Notes: generated by a model not told the origin, from the letters alone. A stretch of 64,000 bases of DNA from Streptomyces coffeae (GCF_016741875.1 NZ_JAERRF010000029.1:52355-116354), one strand, 5' to 3'. Counted from the first letter of the stretch, positions 56,301-64,000 are shown. Numbers and translations: made by a program.

Positions 56301-56914
56301 CGGTGGCACTCTCACCCGACGGCCAGACCGTGGCGAGCGCCGGTTTCCGCACGGTGCGCCTGTGGGACGTGGCTTCCCGCAGACTCCTGGCCGTATTGCG
56401 GGGACACGAAGGCGCGGTCCATTCCGTGGACTTCAGCCCGGACGGCCGCACTCTGGTCAGCGCGGGTGCCCGCGATACGGCGCGGCTGTGGGACGTGTCC
56501 GCGCACCGGGCAACCCGCGTCCTCACCGGGCACCGCCGCGGTGTGTGGGATACGGCGTTCAGTCCTGACGGCAAGACCGTCGGCACAGCGTCGCTGGACG
56601 GCACGGCCCGGCTGTGGGACCGCGCCTCCGGCAAGGTCATCGCCACCTTGAAGGGCCACACGGGTGTGGTGTACGGCATCGCCTTCAGCCCCGACGGCCG
56701 CACTCTCGCCACGGTCGGCTCAGACAGCAGCGTCCGTCTCTGGGACGCCCGCACGCACCACCCCACCGCTGTCCTTCAAGGGCACACCAGTGAGGTCATG
56801 TTCGCGGCGTTCAGCCCAGACGGGCACACCCTTGCCACCACTGGGACTGACCAGACCACCCGCCTGTGGGAGACCGATCCCCAACGAGCCATCGACTCAA
56901 GCCCCGATCACTGA
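53333..56914 (+). CDS. HTH-nSTAND-WD40 protein
   Basis: 1193 residues from GTG 53333, whose following text (GRPEKPIDPQDGPIARFAYEL, in part) matches the usual start of this Streptomyces family. Order: Xre-like HTH (15-75), nSTAND1 P-loop NTPase with Walker A 141-148 (GASGSGKS) and Walker B around D203 in VLVDQFEELL, a helical region, one membrane helix near 512-532, then about fourteen WD40 repeats from 593 to the end, i.e. two seven-bladed propellers. STAND proteins act as nucleotide-driven switches; ligand and output are unknown. The membrane helix puts the propellers outside if the NTPase is inside. Confidence 0.88.
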   Translation: MGRPEKPIDPQDGPIARFAYELRKLRDEAGAPGYRSMARRAGYSAATLSQAAGGERLPTLPVALAYVRACRGDVEEWRRRWEQTDTEITAQPRPPEEDEWPPYRGLERFEPGDAELFFGREETTAQLEAMARRHRLSVMVGASGSGKSSLLRAGLIPRLRRSGQDAGQMPAAVRVLTPGAQPMDRADLLAPAEGARDTWVLVDQFEELLTLCTSPADRAAFLERLLAAREPGSRLRVVFALRADFFARCTENHALAAELNDATLLVGSMTTEQLRAAIVRPAQVRGLNVERDLTAHILDEVTDEPGALPLMSHALLETWRRRRGHILTQDAYEAAGGLRGAIARTAEDAYHQLTPAQATLARRILLRLIAPGDGTEDTHHPTPRTEFTAADPSTRADTEVVLDRLARARLLTVDDGTVFLAHEKLITAWPRLRGWIDEERDRIRLHRQLTHDALAWRDLDRDGGVLYRGTRLAQAGETFTGTGRDGLNPLEAAFLDASLLAGRRHERRTRRTLITLATLLCLALITTVLAWQQTLRATEKSRLATSRALAATALGRMDRYPERAYAQARRAYRQAHSTEARGSLLSTYAASRSQLSGHTRLINAVTFSPTGRLLATAGADHTIKLWDPDNGWLLGTLLGHSASVMAVAFSPDGSTLASASSDGTARLWDLRTHRTKAVLKASSSALTSAVFSPDGRTLATASEEGSTRLWDVTNRRTRAVLRQPGAVWGVAFSPDGRTLVTGGDDDNNGRVRLWNAATGVERARLNPWGRLVGPVAFSPDGRTLAASSYREGITLWRTSDLEPRAHLKRPEDSVSSLAFTPDGKSLLALASFRGTRSGIRVWNLDSKRSTTSLGDGTALRATVAVSPDGKHVAAADNDGVTRVWDASTGRVSRQWPQQRHYPNAPAFSPSGHELAVPDSTGTVTRWDPEYRRVRTQLPRHTGPVRNVAYAPNRNTMVIGSPDGAIELWKLTHRGGHRLATLGHHNKEVFAVALSPDGQTVASAGFRTVRLWDVASRRLLAVLRGHEGAVHSVDFSPDGRTLVSAGARDTARLWDVSAHRATRVLTGHRRGVWDTAFSPDGKTVGTASLDGTARLWDRASGKVIATLKGHTGVVYGIAFSPDGRTLATVGSDSSVRLWDARTHHPTAVLQGHTSEVMFAAFSPDGHTLATTGTDQTTRLWETDPQRAIDSSPDH

Positions 56915-57189
56915 CTGTGGATACTGACCTTCAAAGCGTGGTGTCGGCAGGGGCTGACGGCTCTAAATCCCTGCGATATGCCCACTGCATGAGGTATGTG
57001 CAAGAAGGCGGGCTGTCCGACGAGCGGCGGGCCTTCCGGCGAGAGGCTGAGGATGGAGGCGGCTGAGCGGTACGCCCCCTGGGCGACGAGAACGCGGTCA
57101 TCATCCTTGAGCATGTGATCGCTAGCAGACGGGAGTCGGTCCGCCCAGTGGGTAAGCCACCGGACACAGGGGGTTTCGTGGTTGCTCAT
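56908..57189 (-). CDS. Short ORF overlapping the Lrp gene end, doubtful
   Basis: A 93-codon frame whose ATG overlaps the Lrp-family stop as ATGA. Such overlaps often mark real coupled genes, but the product has no recognisable motif and its 3' end overlaps the end of the WD40 gene. Confidence 0.25.
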   Translation of the reverse strand: MSNHETPCVRWLTHWADRLPSASDHMLKDDDRVLVAQGAYRSAASILSLSPEGPPLVGQPAFLHIPHAVGISQGFRAVSPCRHHALKVSIHSQ

Positions 57190-58229
57190 CCGCCCGTGGT
57201 GACCAGATAGCCGTCCTCTCGGCCGATCCAGTACCGGCGCAGCACGTCGAGCATCACCGACACCTCGCAGGCGGTGATGCCAGGGAGGGCGGCCAGATCT
57301 CGGGTGAGCAGCTCGGCAAGCCCTTCCTCATCCCGGAACACGCCGTGGTGGATCACGGAGGAGGTGCCCGCGACGATCGAGACGTATCGCGACGACGGGT
57401 GACGGGCCAGCGCGTCGGCCACCTCCTGGATGGCTCCAGGGGCCACGTGCAGCTCGGCCACGACCTCAAGCGTGTACCCCAGGAGCGTCGGTTCGATCTC
57501 GACCCGGGGCCGTACCAGACCACGCTGGAACAGTGACTGGGATAGCCGGTAGGCGGTCGACTGGCTGATGCCGACCGCACGTGCCACATCGGCGGCGTTT
57601 GCGCGTCCATCGTGCCGGAGCAGCTCGACCGCCCGGAGCTCATCGGCGCTGAAGTCGGCGACGGTGCTGGGCTCGTCCTGCGTGTCGGCGACCTCCCGCA
57701 AGGCTCGCACCTGGGTGTCGTTGAGTCGACGCAGCCGCCACGAGTCGGACTTCGTCGAGGCCCGCAGGACCAGTTCTGTGTGTGCCGACCGGATTCCCGG
57801 GACGGACGGGATCTGTGTCATCAGCAGCTCGCGCGCCCGGCTCTGCCGCGCCGCGTGGACGGAGCAGTAGACATCCGTCCGTCCTGTGGTCGTCGCCACG
57901 AACGGGATCTCGGGCAGTTCGGCAAGGCGCCGGGCGACCTGTCGTGCCTGACCCGGGGCCGTGGACACCCATACATGCATGGGATTGCCCTCAGCCAGCA
58001 TCGGCCACTCCACCTGTCCGATCACCCGCAGTAGCCGCTCTTCCTCGAGCCGGCTCAGCCGACGGCTGATGGTGCTGGCAGAGATTCCGAGGACGTCGGC
58101 TAGCGCGCTCAACGGTGCCCTCGGGGCCACTTGCAAAGCGGCCACCAGGTCGAGGTCCACATTGTCCAGTTTCGACGCCATGGACGTAACTGTATCGTGC
58201 GATCCAAGCCCGAGCAATGAATGATCCAT
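57186..58229 (-). CDS. Lrp/AsnC-family regulator with two HTH domains
   Basis: 347 residues from ATG 58229, chosen for GGGGAG 7 bases before; ATG 58181 is an alternative closer to family starts. Two tandem HTH/RAM-like halves: ALADVLGISASTISRRLSRL near 45-65 and ADVARAVGISQSTAYRLSQSL near 215-235, each followed by an AsnC-type ligand region. Divergent from the transporter/peptidase operon at 58318 with 88 bases between, so probably its regulator. Confidence 0.88.
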   Translation of the reverse strand: MDHSLLGLGSHDTVTSMASKLDNVDLDLVAALQVAPRAPLSALADVLGISASTISRRLSRLEEERLLRVIGQVEWPMLAEGNPMHVWVSTAPGQARQVARRLAELPEIPFVATTTGRTDVYCSVHAARQSRARELLMTQIPSVPGIRSAHTELVLRASTKSDSWRLRRLNDTQVRALREVADTQDEPSTVADFSADELRAVELLRHDGRANAADVARAVGISQSTAYRLSQSLFQRGLVRPRVEIEPTLLGYTLEVVAELHVAPGAIQEVADALARHPSSRYVSIVAGTSSVIHHGVFRDEEGLAELLTRDLAALPGITACEVSVMLDVLRRYWIGREDGYLVTTGG

Positions 58230-58317
58230 GCATCATCTCCCCGCTTCTTGCCTTATTCCATTAAGCCATCTCTAATGGCGGCCATCTGCTGCGTCACCGA
58301 CGAAGGAAGTGCGGACG

Positions 58318-59916
58318 GTGAATTCGAACGACACCACTACCACGCCCGACAACACGCCAGGCCGAACACCTCCGGACAAGCCTGGCGATGGCTCACCGGT
58401 GCTGTCGGGCCTGCTCCGGCTGCTTGGCGCCATCGAACGCGCGGGGAACAAACTGCCCCATCCGTTCTGGCTGTTCGCCGTCCTCAGCGCCATTCTCGCG
58501 CTGGTGAGCTGGGTGCTGGCCGCCGCGGACGTCTCTGTAGTCGATCCGGCCAGTGACAAGACCGTGGCCGTGCGCAGCCTGGTCTCGGCCGACGGCGTGC
58601 GATCGTTGATCACTGACGCCGTCACCAACTACGCCACCTTCCCTCCGCTGGGCACGATCCTGGTCGTCATGCTCGGTGTCGCCGTCGCCGACAAGTCAGG
58701 GATGCTCACGGCGATGTTGCGGGCCGGTGTCTCCCGGGTTCCGGCGCGGTGGATGACCTTCGCCCTGGCCTTCACGGCCATGATCGCCCACATAGCCTCC
58801 GACGCCGCCTACATCGTGCTCGTCCCGCTGGGCGGCCTGGCCTTCCGCGCGATCGGACGGAGCCCGATCCTCGGGATCGTGGTGGCTTTCGTGGGTGTGT
58901 CGGCCGGCTACGACGCCAGCCCGTTGATCACTCCGGTGGACGCTGTCCTGTCCGGGCTGACCACGGCCGCCGCGCACACCGTGGACCCGGACTATGTCGT
59001 CACCCCGCTGTCCAACTACTTCTTCTCACTGGCCTCGTCAGTGGTACTGGCCGGTGTGATCACCTTCGTCACCGAGAAGGTGCTGGTCAAGCGGGTGGCA
59101 GCGCTGCCGCCCGAGCCTGAGGAAAACACCGCGGAGCCCGGCTTGGGCGAGCTCGCCCAGCGTCCCGAGGAGGCCCGGGGACTGCGCCGCGCCGGGCTCA
59201 CCCTCCTCGTCTTCCTCGCGGTGGTCGTGGTGATGATGATCCCTTCCGGATCGCCACTGCGGGGCGAGGGCGGCAGCATCGTTGAGTCGCCTGTGCTCTC
59301 CGGCATCGCCGTGGTGCTCGGGCTTCTCTTCGCCGTCCTCGGCGCGGTCTACGGGCGCGCGACCGGGACTGTGCGCGGCAGCCGCGACATCCCGGACTTC
59401 ATGGCACAGGGCATGCGGGAAATGGCCCCCATCCTGGTCCTGTTCTTCGCCATCTCCCAGTTCCTCGCCTACTTCAAATGGACCGGCGTCGGCCAGGTGC
59501 TCGCCATCCGGGGGGCCGACCTACTCAAGGACCTCGGAGTGACGGGGCCCATCGCCTTCCTGGGCATCGTGGTGATATGCACGGTGATCAACCTGGCGAT
59601 GACCAGTGGCTCGGCCATGTGGGCACTCGTCTCCCCGGTGTTCGTGCCGATGCTGATGCTGCTGCACATCCCCCCGGAAGCCACCCAGGCGATCTACCGC
59701 ATCGCCGACTCGTGCACCAACGCAATTACCCCAATGAGCGCTTACTTCGTCATGACACTCGGCTTCCTCCAGCGCTACCGGCGCTCCGCGGGTATCGGGA
59801 CCCTGGCCTCGCTGACCCTGCCGCTCTCCGTGGCCATGCTCGTGGCCTGGACTCTCCTGTTCTACGCCTGGTGGGCGCTGGGCATCCCGCTCGGCCCCGG
59901 CGCGCCGGTCCGCTGA
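58318..59916 (+). CDS. AbgT-family p-aminobenzoyl-glutamate transporter
   Basis: 532 residues, about 12 membrane helices. AbgT features: N-terminal LPHPFWLFAVLSAILALVSW, MIAHIASDAAYIVLVPL, VGVSAGYDASPLITPVDA, NLAMTSGSAMWALVSPVFVPM and DSCTNAITPMSAYF, the hairpin regions of the family. GTG 58318 is preferred over GTG 58309 because AAGGAA sits at a proper distance. AbgT imports p-aminobenzoyl-glutamate in E. coli; some members export antifolates. The carboxypeptidase 45 bases downstream supports a folate-breakdown role. Confidence 0.92.
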   Translation: MNSNDTTTTPDNTPGRTPPDKPGDGSPVLSGLLRLLGAIERAGNKLPHPFWLFAVLSAILALVSWVLAAADVSVVDPASDKTVAVRSLVSADGVRSLITDAVTNYATFPPLGTILVVMLGVAVADKSGMLTAMLRAGVSRVPARWMTFALAFTAMIAHIASDAAYIVLVPLGGLAFRAIGRSPILGIVVAFVGVSAGYDASPLITPVDAVLSGLTTAAAHTVDPDYVVTPLSNYFFSLASSVVLAGVITFVTEKVLVKRVAALPPEPEENTAEPGLGELAQRPEEARGLRRAGLTLLVFLAVVVVMMIPSGSPLRGEGGSIVESPVLSGIAVVLGLLFAVLGAVYGRATGTVRGSRDIPDFMAQGMREMAPILVLFFAISQFLAYFKWTGVGQVLAIRGADLLKDLGVTGPIAFLGIVVICTVINLAMTSGSAMWALVSPVFVPMLMLLHIPPEATQAIYRIADSCTNAITPMSAYFVMTLGFLQRYRRSAGIGTLASLTLPLSVAMLVAWTLLFYAWWALGIPLGPGAPVR

Positions 59917-59961
59917 CCCGCTGCCGCCCCGCTTTCATGCAACCCGGGAAGGATCCCCTTG

Positions 59962-61116
59962 ATGACGATCTCCGACATCGCCGCCCCGACGCGGCAGGCG
60001 CTGCCCGAGATGATCAAAGACCTGCGGACACTGGTGGAACTGGAGACGCCGAGCAACGACAAAGGGCTGCTGGACGCAGGGCTCGCGGTGATCAGCAGAT
60101 GGCTCGTCGAGCGGCTCGGCGAGCCGGACGAGTCGGAGCACCACGACGGCGGCCCGTACGGCGATGTACTCGCCATCACCTACCGTGGCACGGCGCCCGG
60201 CACGGTGCTGTTGCTGTGCCACTACGACACGGTCTGGCCGGCCGGGACGCTCGCCGAGTGGCCCTTCGAGGTGGTGGACGGCCGAGCGAGCGGGCCGGGC
60301 GTCTTCGACATGAAGACAGGAATCGTGCAAGCGGTGTGGGCGTTGCGGCTGCTGCGCGAGCTACGGCTGCCCCACCCCTCGGTTCGGCTGCTGCTCAACG
60401 GCGACGAGGAGATCGGCAGCCCGGCCTCCAGGCCGCATATCGAGCGGCTGAGCGAGGACGCGCTCGCCACGCTGGTCTTCGAAGCGTCGCTGGACGGGGC
60501 GCTCAAGACCTCACGCAAGGGCGTGGGGCTGTTCGACATGACGGTGCAGGGCATCGAGTCGCACGCGGGGCTCGATCCGTCCGCGGGGGCGAGCGCCATC
60601 CACGCCCTGGCCGAGGTTGTTTCCCACATCACCGGCCTCGGCTCTCCGGAGCGCGGGACCACCGTGAACGTGGGGCTGATCAGCGGGGGCACGGGGCGTA
60701 ACGTGGTCGCCGCGCAGGCGAGTTGCGGCATCGACATCAGGATCGCCGAACCGGCCGAGACGGCGCGGATCGACGCCGCGCTGAGCGCCCTCACCCCCTC
60801 CGACCCGCGGGTGCGGCTGACCCTCAGCGGCCGGTGGAACCGCCCCCCGATGGTCCCGAACGACGCGTCTCGGCAACTGTTCAAGCAGGCCCACGACGTC
60901 GCGGCCGAACAGGGCTGGGCGCTGGAGGAGACTGCGGTCGGCGGCTCGAGCGACGGCAACTTCGTCTCCGGACTCGGCCGTCCCGTCCTCGACGGGCTCG
61001 GCGCCCTGGGCTCCGGTGCCCACGCCCGGCACGAGTACACGCTGCTGGCCCCCATCCCCGCCCGTACCGCGCTCGCCGTCGGCCTGCTGCGTGCGCTGGC
61101 GTCCGACGCGTCGTAG
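59962..61116 (+). CDS. M20 family metallopeptidase, carboxypeptidase G2-like
   Basis: 384 residues. Di-zinc site visible: H87 in LLCHYDTVWP with D89, bridging D116 in GVFDMKTG, base and ligand E149/E150 in NGDEEIGSP, an acidic ligand in FEASLDG and H357 in HARHEYT. Dimerisation lid at about 185-295. Resembles glutamate carboxypeptidases, which cut the terminal glutamate of folates and p-aminobenzoyl-glutamate. Directly after the AbgT gene, so import followed by hydrolysis is the likely job. No signal peptide. Confidence 0.92.
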   Translation: MTISDIAAPTRQALPEMIKDLRTLVELETPSNDKGLLDAGLAVISRWLVERLGEPDESEHHDGGPYGDVLAITYRGTAPGTVLLLCHYDTVWPAGTLAEWPFEVVDGRASGPGVFDMKTGIVQAVWALRLLRELRLPHPSVRLLLNGDEEIGSPASRPHIERLSEDALATLVFEASLDGALKTSRKGVGLFDMTVQGIESHAGLDPSAGASAIHALAEVVSHITGLGSPERGTTVNVGLISGGTGRNVVAAQASCGIDIRIAEPAETARIDAALSALTPSDPRVRLTLSGRWNRPPMVPNDASRQLFKQAHDVAAEQGWALEETAVGGSSDGNFVSGLGRPVLDGLGALGSGAHARHEYTLLAPIPARTALAVGLLRALASDAS

Positions 61117-61149
61117 AGACGTACCCACTTGCGGACCGCCGCCGTGACG

Positions 61150-61428
61150 GCCACGGCGGCGGTCGCCGTCGTGGAACTGCTCGCGTGCCCGGGTGAGCAT
61201 GGCTCGGTCACGGTCGACGCCAATGACGGTGCCACTGTCACCGACACGCTCCGCCAGCGCCGGTAGATCGGTGCCTGGGCCGCATCCCACGTCCAGGGCG
61301 ATCTGACCCGCCTGGATGTCTAACAGGTCAAGTAGCTGCTGCTTGTACGCACGGCCGGCATCACTGGCAGCGCCTCGCAGCATGTAGGAAGCCTGTTCAG
61401 GTCGGGACATACCAAGAGTCGATGACAT
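61150..61428 (-). pseudogene. SAM-dependent methyltransferase, N-terminal fragment
   Basis: ATG 61428: SRPEQASYMLRGAASDAGRAYKQQLL (part), then IALDVGCGPGTDLPAL, the SAM-binding motif, and VIGVDRDRAMLTRAREQ. Homology ends near 61170 where the convergent M20 gene begins. About two thirds are missing. A dispersed repeat at 61458-61552 lies upstream, as before the methyltransferase at 33777. Confidence 0.75.
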
Positions 61429-61457
61429 GCGAGCTAGTCAAACACTCCCGGGCTCCC

Positions 61458-61552
61458 ACAGTGACGTCATTTCTCGTGAACATCCTCGAGCCCGGAGACC
61501 ACCAAACGCTGCCCGAACGGGTAGACAAACGCTGCTGCTGAAAGTGAACAAA
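61458..61552 (-). repeat. Dispersed ~95-base repeat, copy 2
   Basis: Reverse-strand copy of 33611-33703, with TTTCAGCAGCAGCGTTTGTC and GAAATGACGTCACTGT conserved and the middle diverged. 30 bases upstream of the methyltransferase fragment. Confidence 0.6.
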
Positions 61553-61695
61553 GCCACCTCGCTGGTCCGGAGGTTGGCGTGAGCTGTCCGGCACAGTCCC
61601 ATGCCCACGTATGGGTGACGGTGCCCGGCATATCAGCCGGAATGACGTAGCTGTGGGCGTCCTACGATCCTCGGTTCCGCGAAGGAGGCTGCCCC

Positions 61696-62802
61696 ATGTT
61701 GCAGCGAGACGAGCTCTGCCACCCTGACTTCCAAGCCCTGGCCAAGATTCAGGCAAGCGAGGAGGCGGGGCTGCTGGAAAAGCCGAACGTAGTCGGCGTC
61801 GCCCTCGGCTACAAGTACACCGGCGGCGAGAAGACCAACCAGAAGGCTCTGGTGGCGTTGGTCGAGACGAAGCTCGACAAGCAGATGCTGGGTAAGGGCG
61901 AGCTGGCGCCGGCGAAGATCGGCGAGACGCCGGTCGACGTGCAGGAGGTTGGCATTATCCACGCCGGCCTCGGTCCTGACCTGACCACGAACGTACCCAT
62001 GTTCATGATGGACGGCAGGATGGAGATGGGCCGGGAAGGGGAGGCCCTGGCGGAGCGCGAGCCGTCGGCCATCACACGCGAACGGATCGCGCCCGGCATG
62101 GCCCCTGTGAGGCCCCAGGTACTCACCCACAGGGTCCGCCCGGCGTATGGCGGTGTCAGCATCGGCCACTACAAGATCACCGCAGGGACGCTCGGAACCT
62201 GCGTGTACGACGCGCAGTACTTCCCCGGCGCCCCGCCGAAGTACTACGTGCTGTCCAACAACCACGTACTGGCCAACTCCAACGACGCCAAGATCGGCGA
62301 CCCTATCCTCCAACCCGGTCCGTACGACGGCGGCAGTGCGACGGCCGACACGATCGCGTGGCTCAGCAGGTTCGTACCGATCAAGTACATGCAGAATGGA
62401 AACGTGCCACTGAACTACGTGGACGCGGCCATCGCCGAGGGCGACTTCCGCGACCTGGACCGGCGGATCTACTGGGCCGGGGACGTCAAGCGCATCAACT
62501 CCGCCCCGCAGATCAACACCCTGGTGCAGAAGTGCGGCAGAACGACCAACTACACCAGCGGCCGCGTGCTCAACATCAACGCCACGGTAGACGTCAACTA
62601 CGGCAACGGACGGGTCGCCCGGTTCGCCAACCAGATCCTCACCACGCCCATGTCAGCAGGCGGCGACTCCGGCAGCCTGGTGTGCGACCTGGAGGAGGGT
62701 GCGGTCGGGCTGCTGTTCGCGGGGTCGCCCTACGTGACCATCATGAATCCCATCCCGCTCGTGCAGCAGCTGCTCGGAATCCGCGTCACCGAGACACCCT
62801 GA
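61696..62802 (+). CDS. Trypsin-fold serine protease
   Basis: 368 residues; ATG with GGAGG 7 bases before. N-terminal domain (1-150) begins with NVVGVALGYKYTGG. The protease part has H190 in LSNNHVLA, D243 in NYVDAAIAEG and S325 in SAGGDSGSLV, the S1 triad in order. No signal peptide or membrane helix, so it may act in the cytoplasm or leave by another route. A 72-residue protein follows 46 bases later; together they look like a two-gene unit. Confidence 0.85.
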   Translation: MLQRDELCHPDFQALAKIQASEEAGLLEKPNVVGVALGYKYTGGEKTNQKALVALVETKLDKQMLGKGELAPAKIGETPVDVQEVGIIHAGLGPDLTTNVPMFMMDGRMEMGREGEALAEREPSAITRERIAPGMAPVRPQVLTHRVRPAYGGVSIGHYKITAGTLGTCVYDAQYFPGAPPKYYVLSNNHVLANSNDAKIGDPILQPGPYDGGSATADTIAWLSRFVPIKYMQNGNVPLNYVDAAIAEGDFRDLDRRIYWAGDVKRINSAPQINTLVQKCGRTTNYTSGRVLNINATVDVNYGNGRVARFANQILTTPMSAGGDSGSLVCDLEEGAVGLLFAGSPYVTIMNPIPLVQQLLGIRVTETP

Positions 62803-62848
62803 CCGGCTCCCGCTGTACGGGATTCGAGACTGCCCAAATGGAACGACC

Positions 62849-63067
62849 ATGAACGAGAGCAAGTTGTCCGCCGCACTGACCGAAGCCAACACCTGGATCG
62901 GCCAGGTCGCCGGGGTCGTCGCGGTCGGCCAAGGCGAGCAGCCCGACGGTACCCCCACCATCGACGTGTGGGTCACCAGCCTCGCCGAGGTAGGCCCTCT
63001 CCCGGATGAGGTGGGCGGCTACATCGTCCGCGTGCGGGAGACCGGTGGTCCCATCAAGGCCCAATGA
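62849..63067 (+). CDS. Small companion protein of the protease
   Basis: 72 residues: IGQVAGVVAVGQGEQPDG, then IDVWVTS and VGGYIVRVRETGGP. The GVVAVG and VRVRETG segments recall the N-terminal domain of the protease upstream (NVVGVALG), so it may be a free-standing version, perhaps an inhibitor or propeptide-like chaperone. That role is a guess. Confidence 0.65.
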   Translation: MNESKLSAALTEANTWIGQVAGVVAVGQGEQPDGTPTIDVWVTSLAEVGPLPDEVGGYIVRVRETGGPIKAQ

Positions 63068-63135
63068 GCCCCTGCATTCACGACGAGTGACAAGAGGAGA
63101 GAAGAAACAGCGGAGGACCCGCGCCGGAGAGATCG

Positions 63136-63330
63136 GTGCAGGTCCTCATGCATGCGCGCCTGGGGCAGAACCCGGACCACTGGCTGGTCGGCCAGCGGCT
63201 GCAGAACATCGTCGACTACGCGGCCCGCTCCGGGCTGTCCGGGCATGCGTTGGCGGACGTGCGGGGCGCAGCGGGCTACGCGGTTGCTGTCCGGGACGCG
63301 ATCCTGGCCGCCGACCAGGCACTCCTCGGT
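63136..63330 (+). pseudogene. Unrecognised gene start, cut by IS
   Basis: GTG 63136 with GGAGAG 5 bases before. About 65 coding-like codons (HWLVGQRLQNIVDYAARSGLSG in part, AAGYAVAVRDAILAADQALLG), then random-looking text up to the transposase copy. Possibly a gene truncated by that insertion. Confidence 0.35.
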
Positions 63331-63426
63331 CAAGGACGCGGGAGGTGCATGCGAGCCAGAGTGTGGACACAGCCGAGATCGCTCGGACAAGATCATTCTT
63401 GTCCAACTGTGCAAGCCTGAAGATCG

Positions 63427-64000
63427 CCTGAAGGGTGTCTTTATTGCCGTACGGTGGTTGACTTGGGGCTTTGCGATTGCCCAGGTATGGGCATGATCAC
63501 TGATCGTGAGTCTGCGACTGCTCTACCTGATCTTCTGCCGGCTGCTGGGCTGCTTCCTTTTGCTGGGCCGATCTACCGCCGCGAACAACGCCGAGATTCT
63601 TGCCCTTCGTCATGAGGTCGCTGTGCTTCGCCGACAGGTCGAGCGGCCACGGCTCTCATGGGCTGATCGTGCCGTGCTCTCCGCTCTCGCACGGCACCTG
63701 CCACCCTTCATACGCTGCCATCGGCTGGTCACCCCCGGCACGCTGCTGAACTGGCACCGTCATCTGGTGCGCTGGAAATGGCGACAGGCATCAGCCAGGC
63801 CCGGCCGACCACCCTTACCGGAAGAGACAGTCGCACTCATCCAGCGCCTGGCAAGAGAGAACCCGACCTGGGGGTACGTCAGGATCCATGGCGAGCTCCG
63901 TCGGCTCGGTCGTCGGGTCGCCGCCGCCACCATCCGGCGCGTCCTGCGCCGTTCCGGCCTGCCGCCCGCACCACAGTGAGCATCTCAGCAGACCTGGCGT
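63427..64000 (+). pseudogene. Integrase-type transposase with stop codon (direct repeat copy 2), cut by window edge
   Basis: GTG 63506. Same protein as copy 1 at 45128 (LRLLYLIFCRLLGC, LRHEVAVLRRQVERPRL, RENPTWGYVRIHGELRRLGR). After GLPPAPQ a TGA at 63977-63979 stands where copy 1 has an arginine codon; the frame then continues ASQQTW, so it is a nonsense mutation. The shared region starts about 80 bases before the gene, as in copy 1. Confidence 0.8.

Overview
The window is high-GC actinomycete DNA, most likely Streptomyces. The evidence is strong G/C bias at third codon positions, GTG and TTG starts, GGAGG ribosome sites, ATGA/GTGA stop-start overlaps and many Streptomyces-type families: an nSTAND/WD40 protein, an HTH-TPR regulator, an Lrp regulator with two HTH domains, MMPL with a NarL-type two-component system, and IS110, IS630, IS5 and IS200 elements. 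It is an accessory region with intact operons, decayed genes and many insertion-sequence (IS) remnants.

0-22 kb: a catabolic island for an unidentified cyclic or aromatic acid. It holds an MFS aromatic-acid transporter (cut by the window edge), an acyl-CoA dehydrogenase, three enoyl-CoA hydratases, two class III CoA-transferases, two HSDL2-like SDRs (one frameshifted), a luciferase-like monooxygenase with its flavin reductase, two alpha/beta hydrolases, a DUF3500 protein and a fumarylacetoacetate-hydrolase-family enzyme. I infer flavin-dependent oxygenation, hydrolysis, CoA activation and beta-oxidation-like steps. Two regulators fit two operator classes. A GntR/FCD regulator lies beside TGCATA-centred palindromes that abut the -35 boxes of divergent promoters. 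An IclR regulator matches three copies of a 26-bp, three-half-site operator. The island has been rearranged by inverted duplications: remnants of the GntR-monooxygenase divergon lie at 0.75-1.5 kb, and the caiB/DUF3500 divergon exists twice with reciprocal gene loss.

22-29 kb: a graveyard of fragments (FAD monooxygenase, IS110, AraC, IS630, NB-ARC/TPR, IS5, Ser/Thr kinase) around an intact S41 lipoprotein and an IS200-type TnpA.

27.7-33.6 kb: two tandem tail-anchored paralogues of unknown function, then a translationally coupled pair. The first protein of that pair fuses a catalase-like domain to a LodA-type cysteine-tryptophylquinone oxidase; the second is a LodB-like flavoprotein. This is the most unusual gene set in the window.

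33.8-45.8 kb: a frameshifted methyltransferase, complete IS110 and IS630 transposases, a hexapeptide-repeat protein, and a response regulator/histidine kinase/MMPL exporter cassette lying between an IS5-family end remnant and a full IS5-family element.

45-64 kb: a segment bounded by two directly repeated, inactivated copies of an integrase-type IS. It contains an HTH-TPR regulator with a strong terminator, a coupled operon (kinase-like protein, lactate/malate-dehydrogenase-like protein, HprK-like P-loop kinase), a broken serine recombinase, a secreted protein, a 1193-residue HTH-nSTAND-WD40 protein, an Lrp regulator divergent from an AbgT transporter plus M20 carboxypeptidase (probable p-aminobenzoyl-glutamate salvage), and a trypsin-fold protease with a small companion. 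No tRNA, rRNA or CRISPR array was seen.
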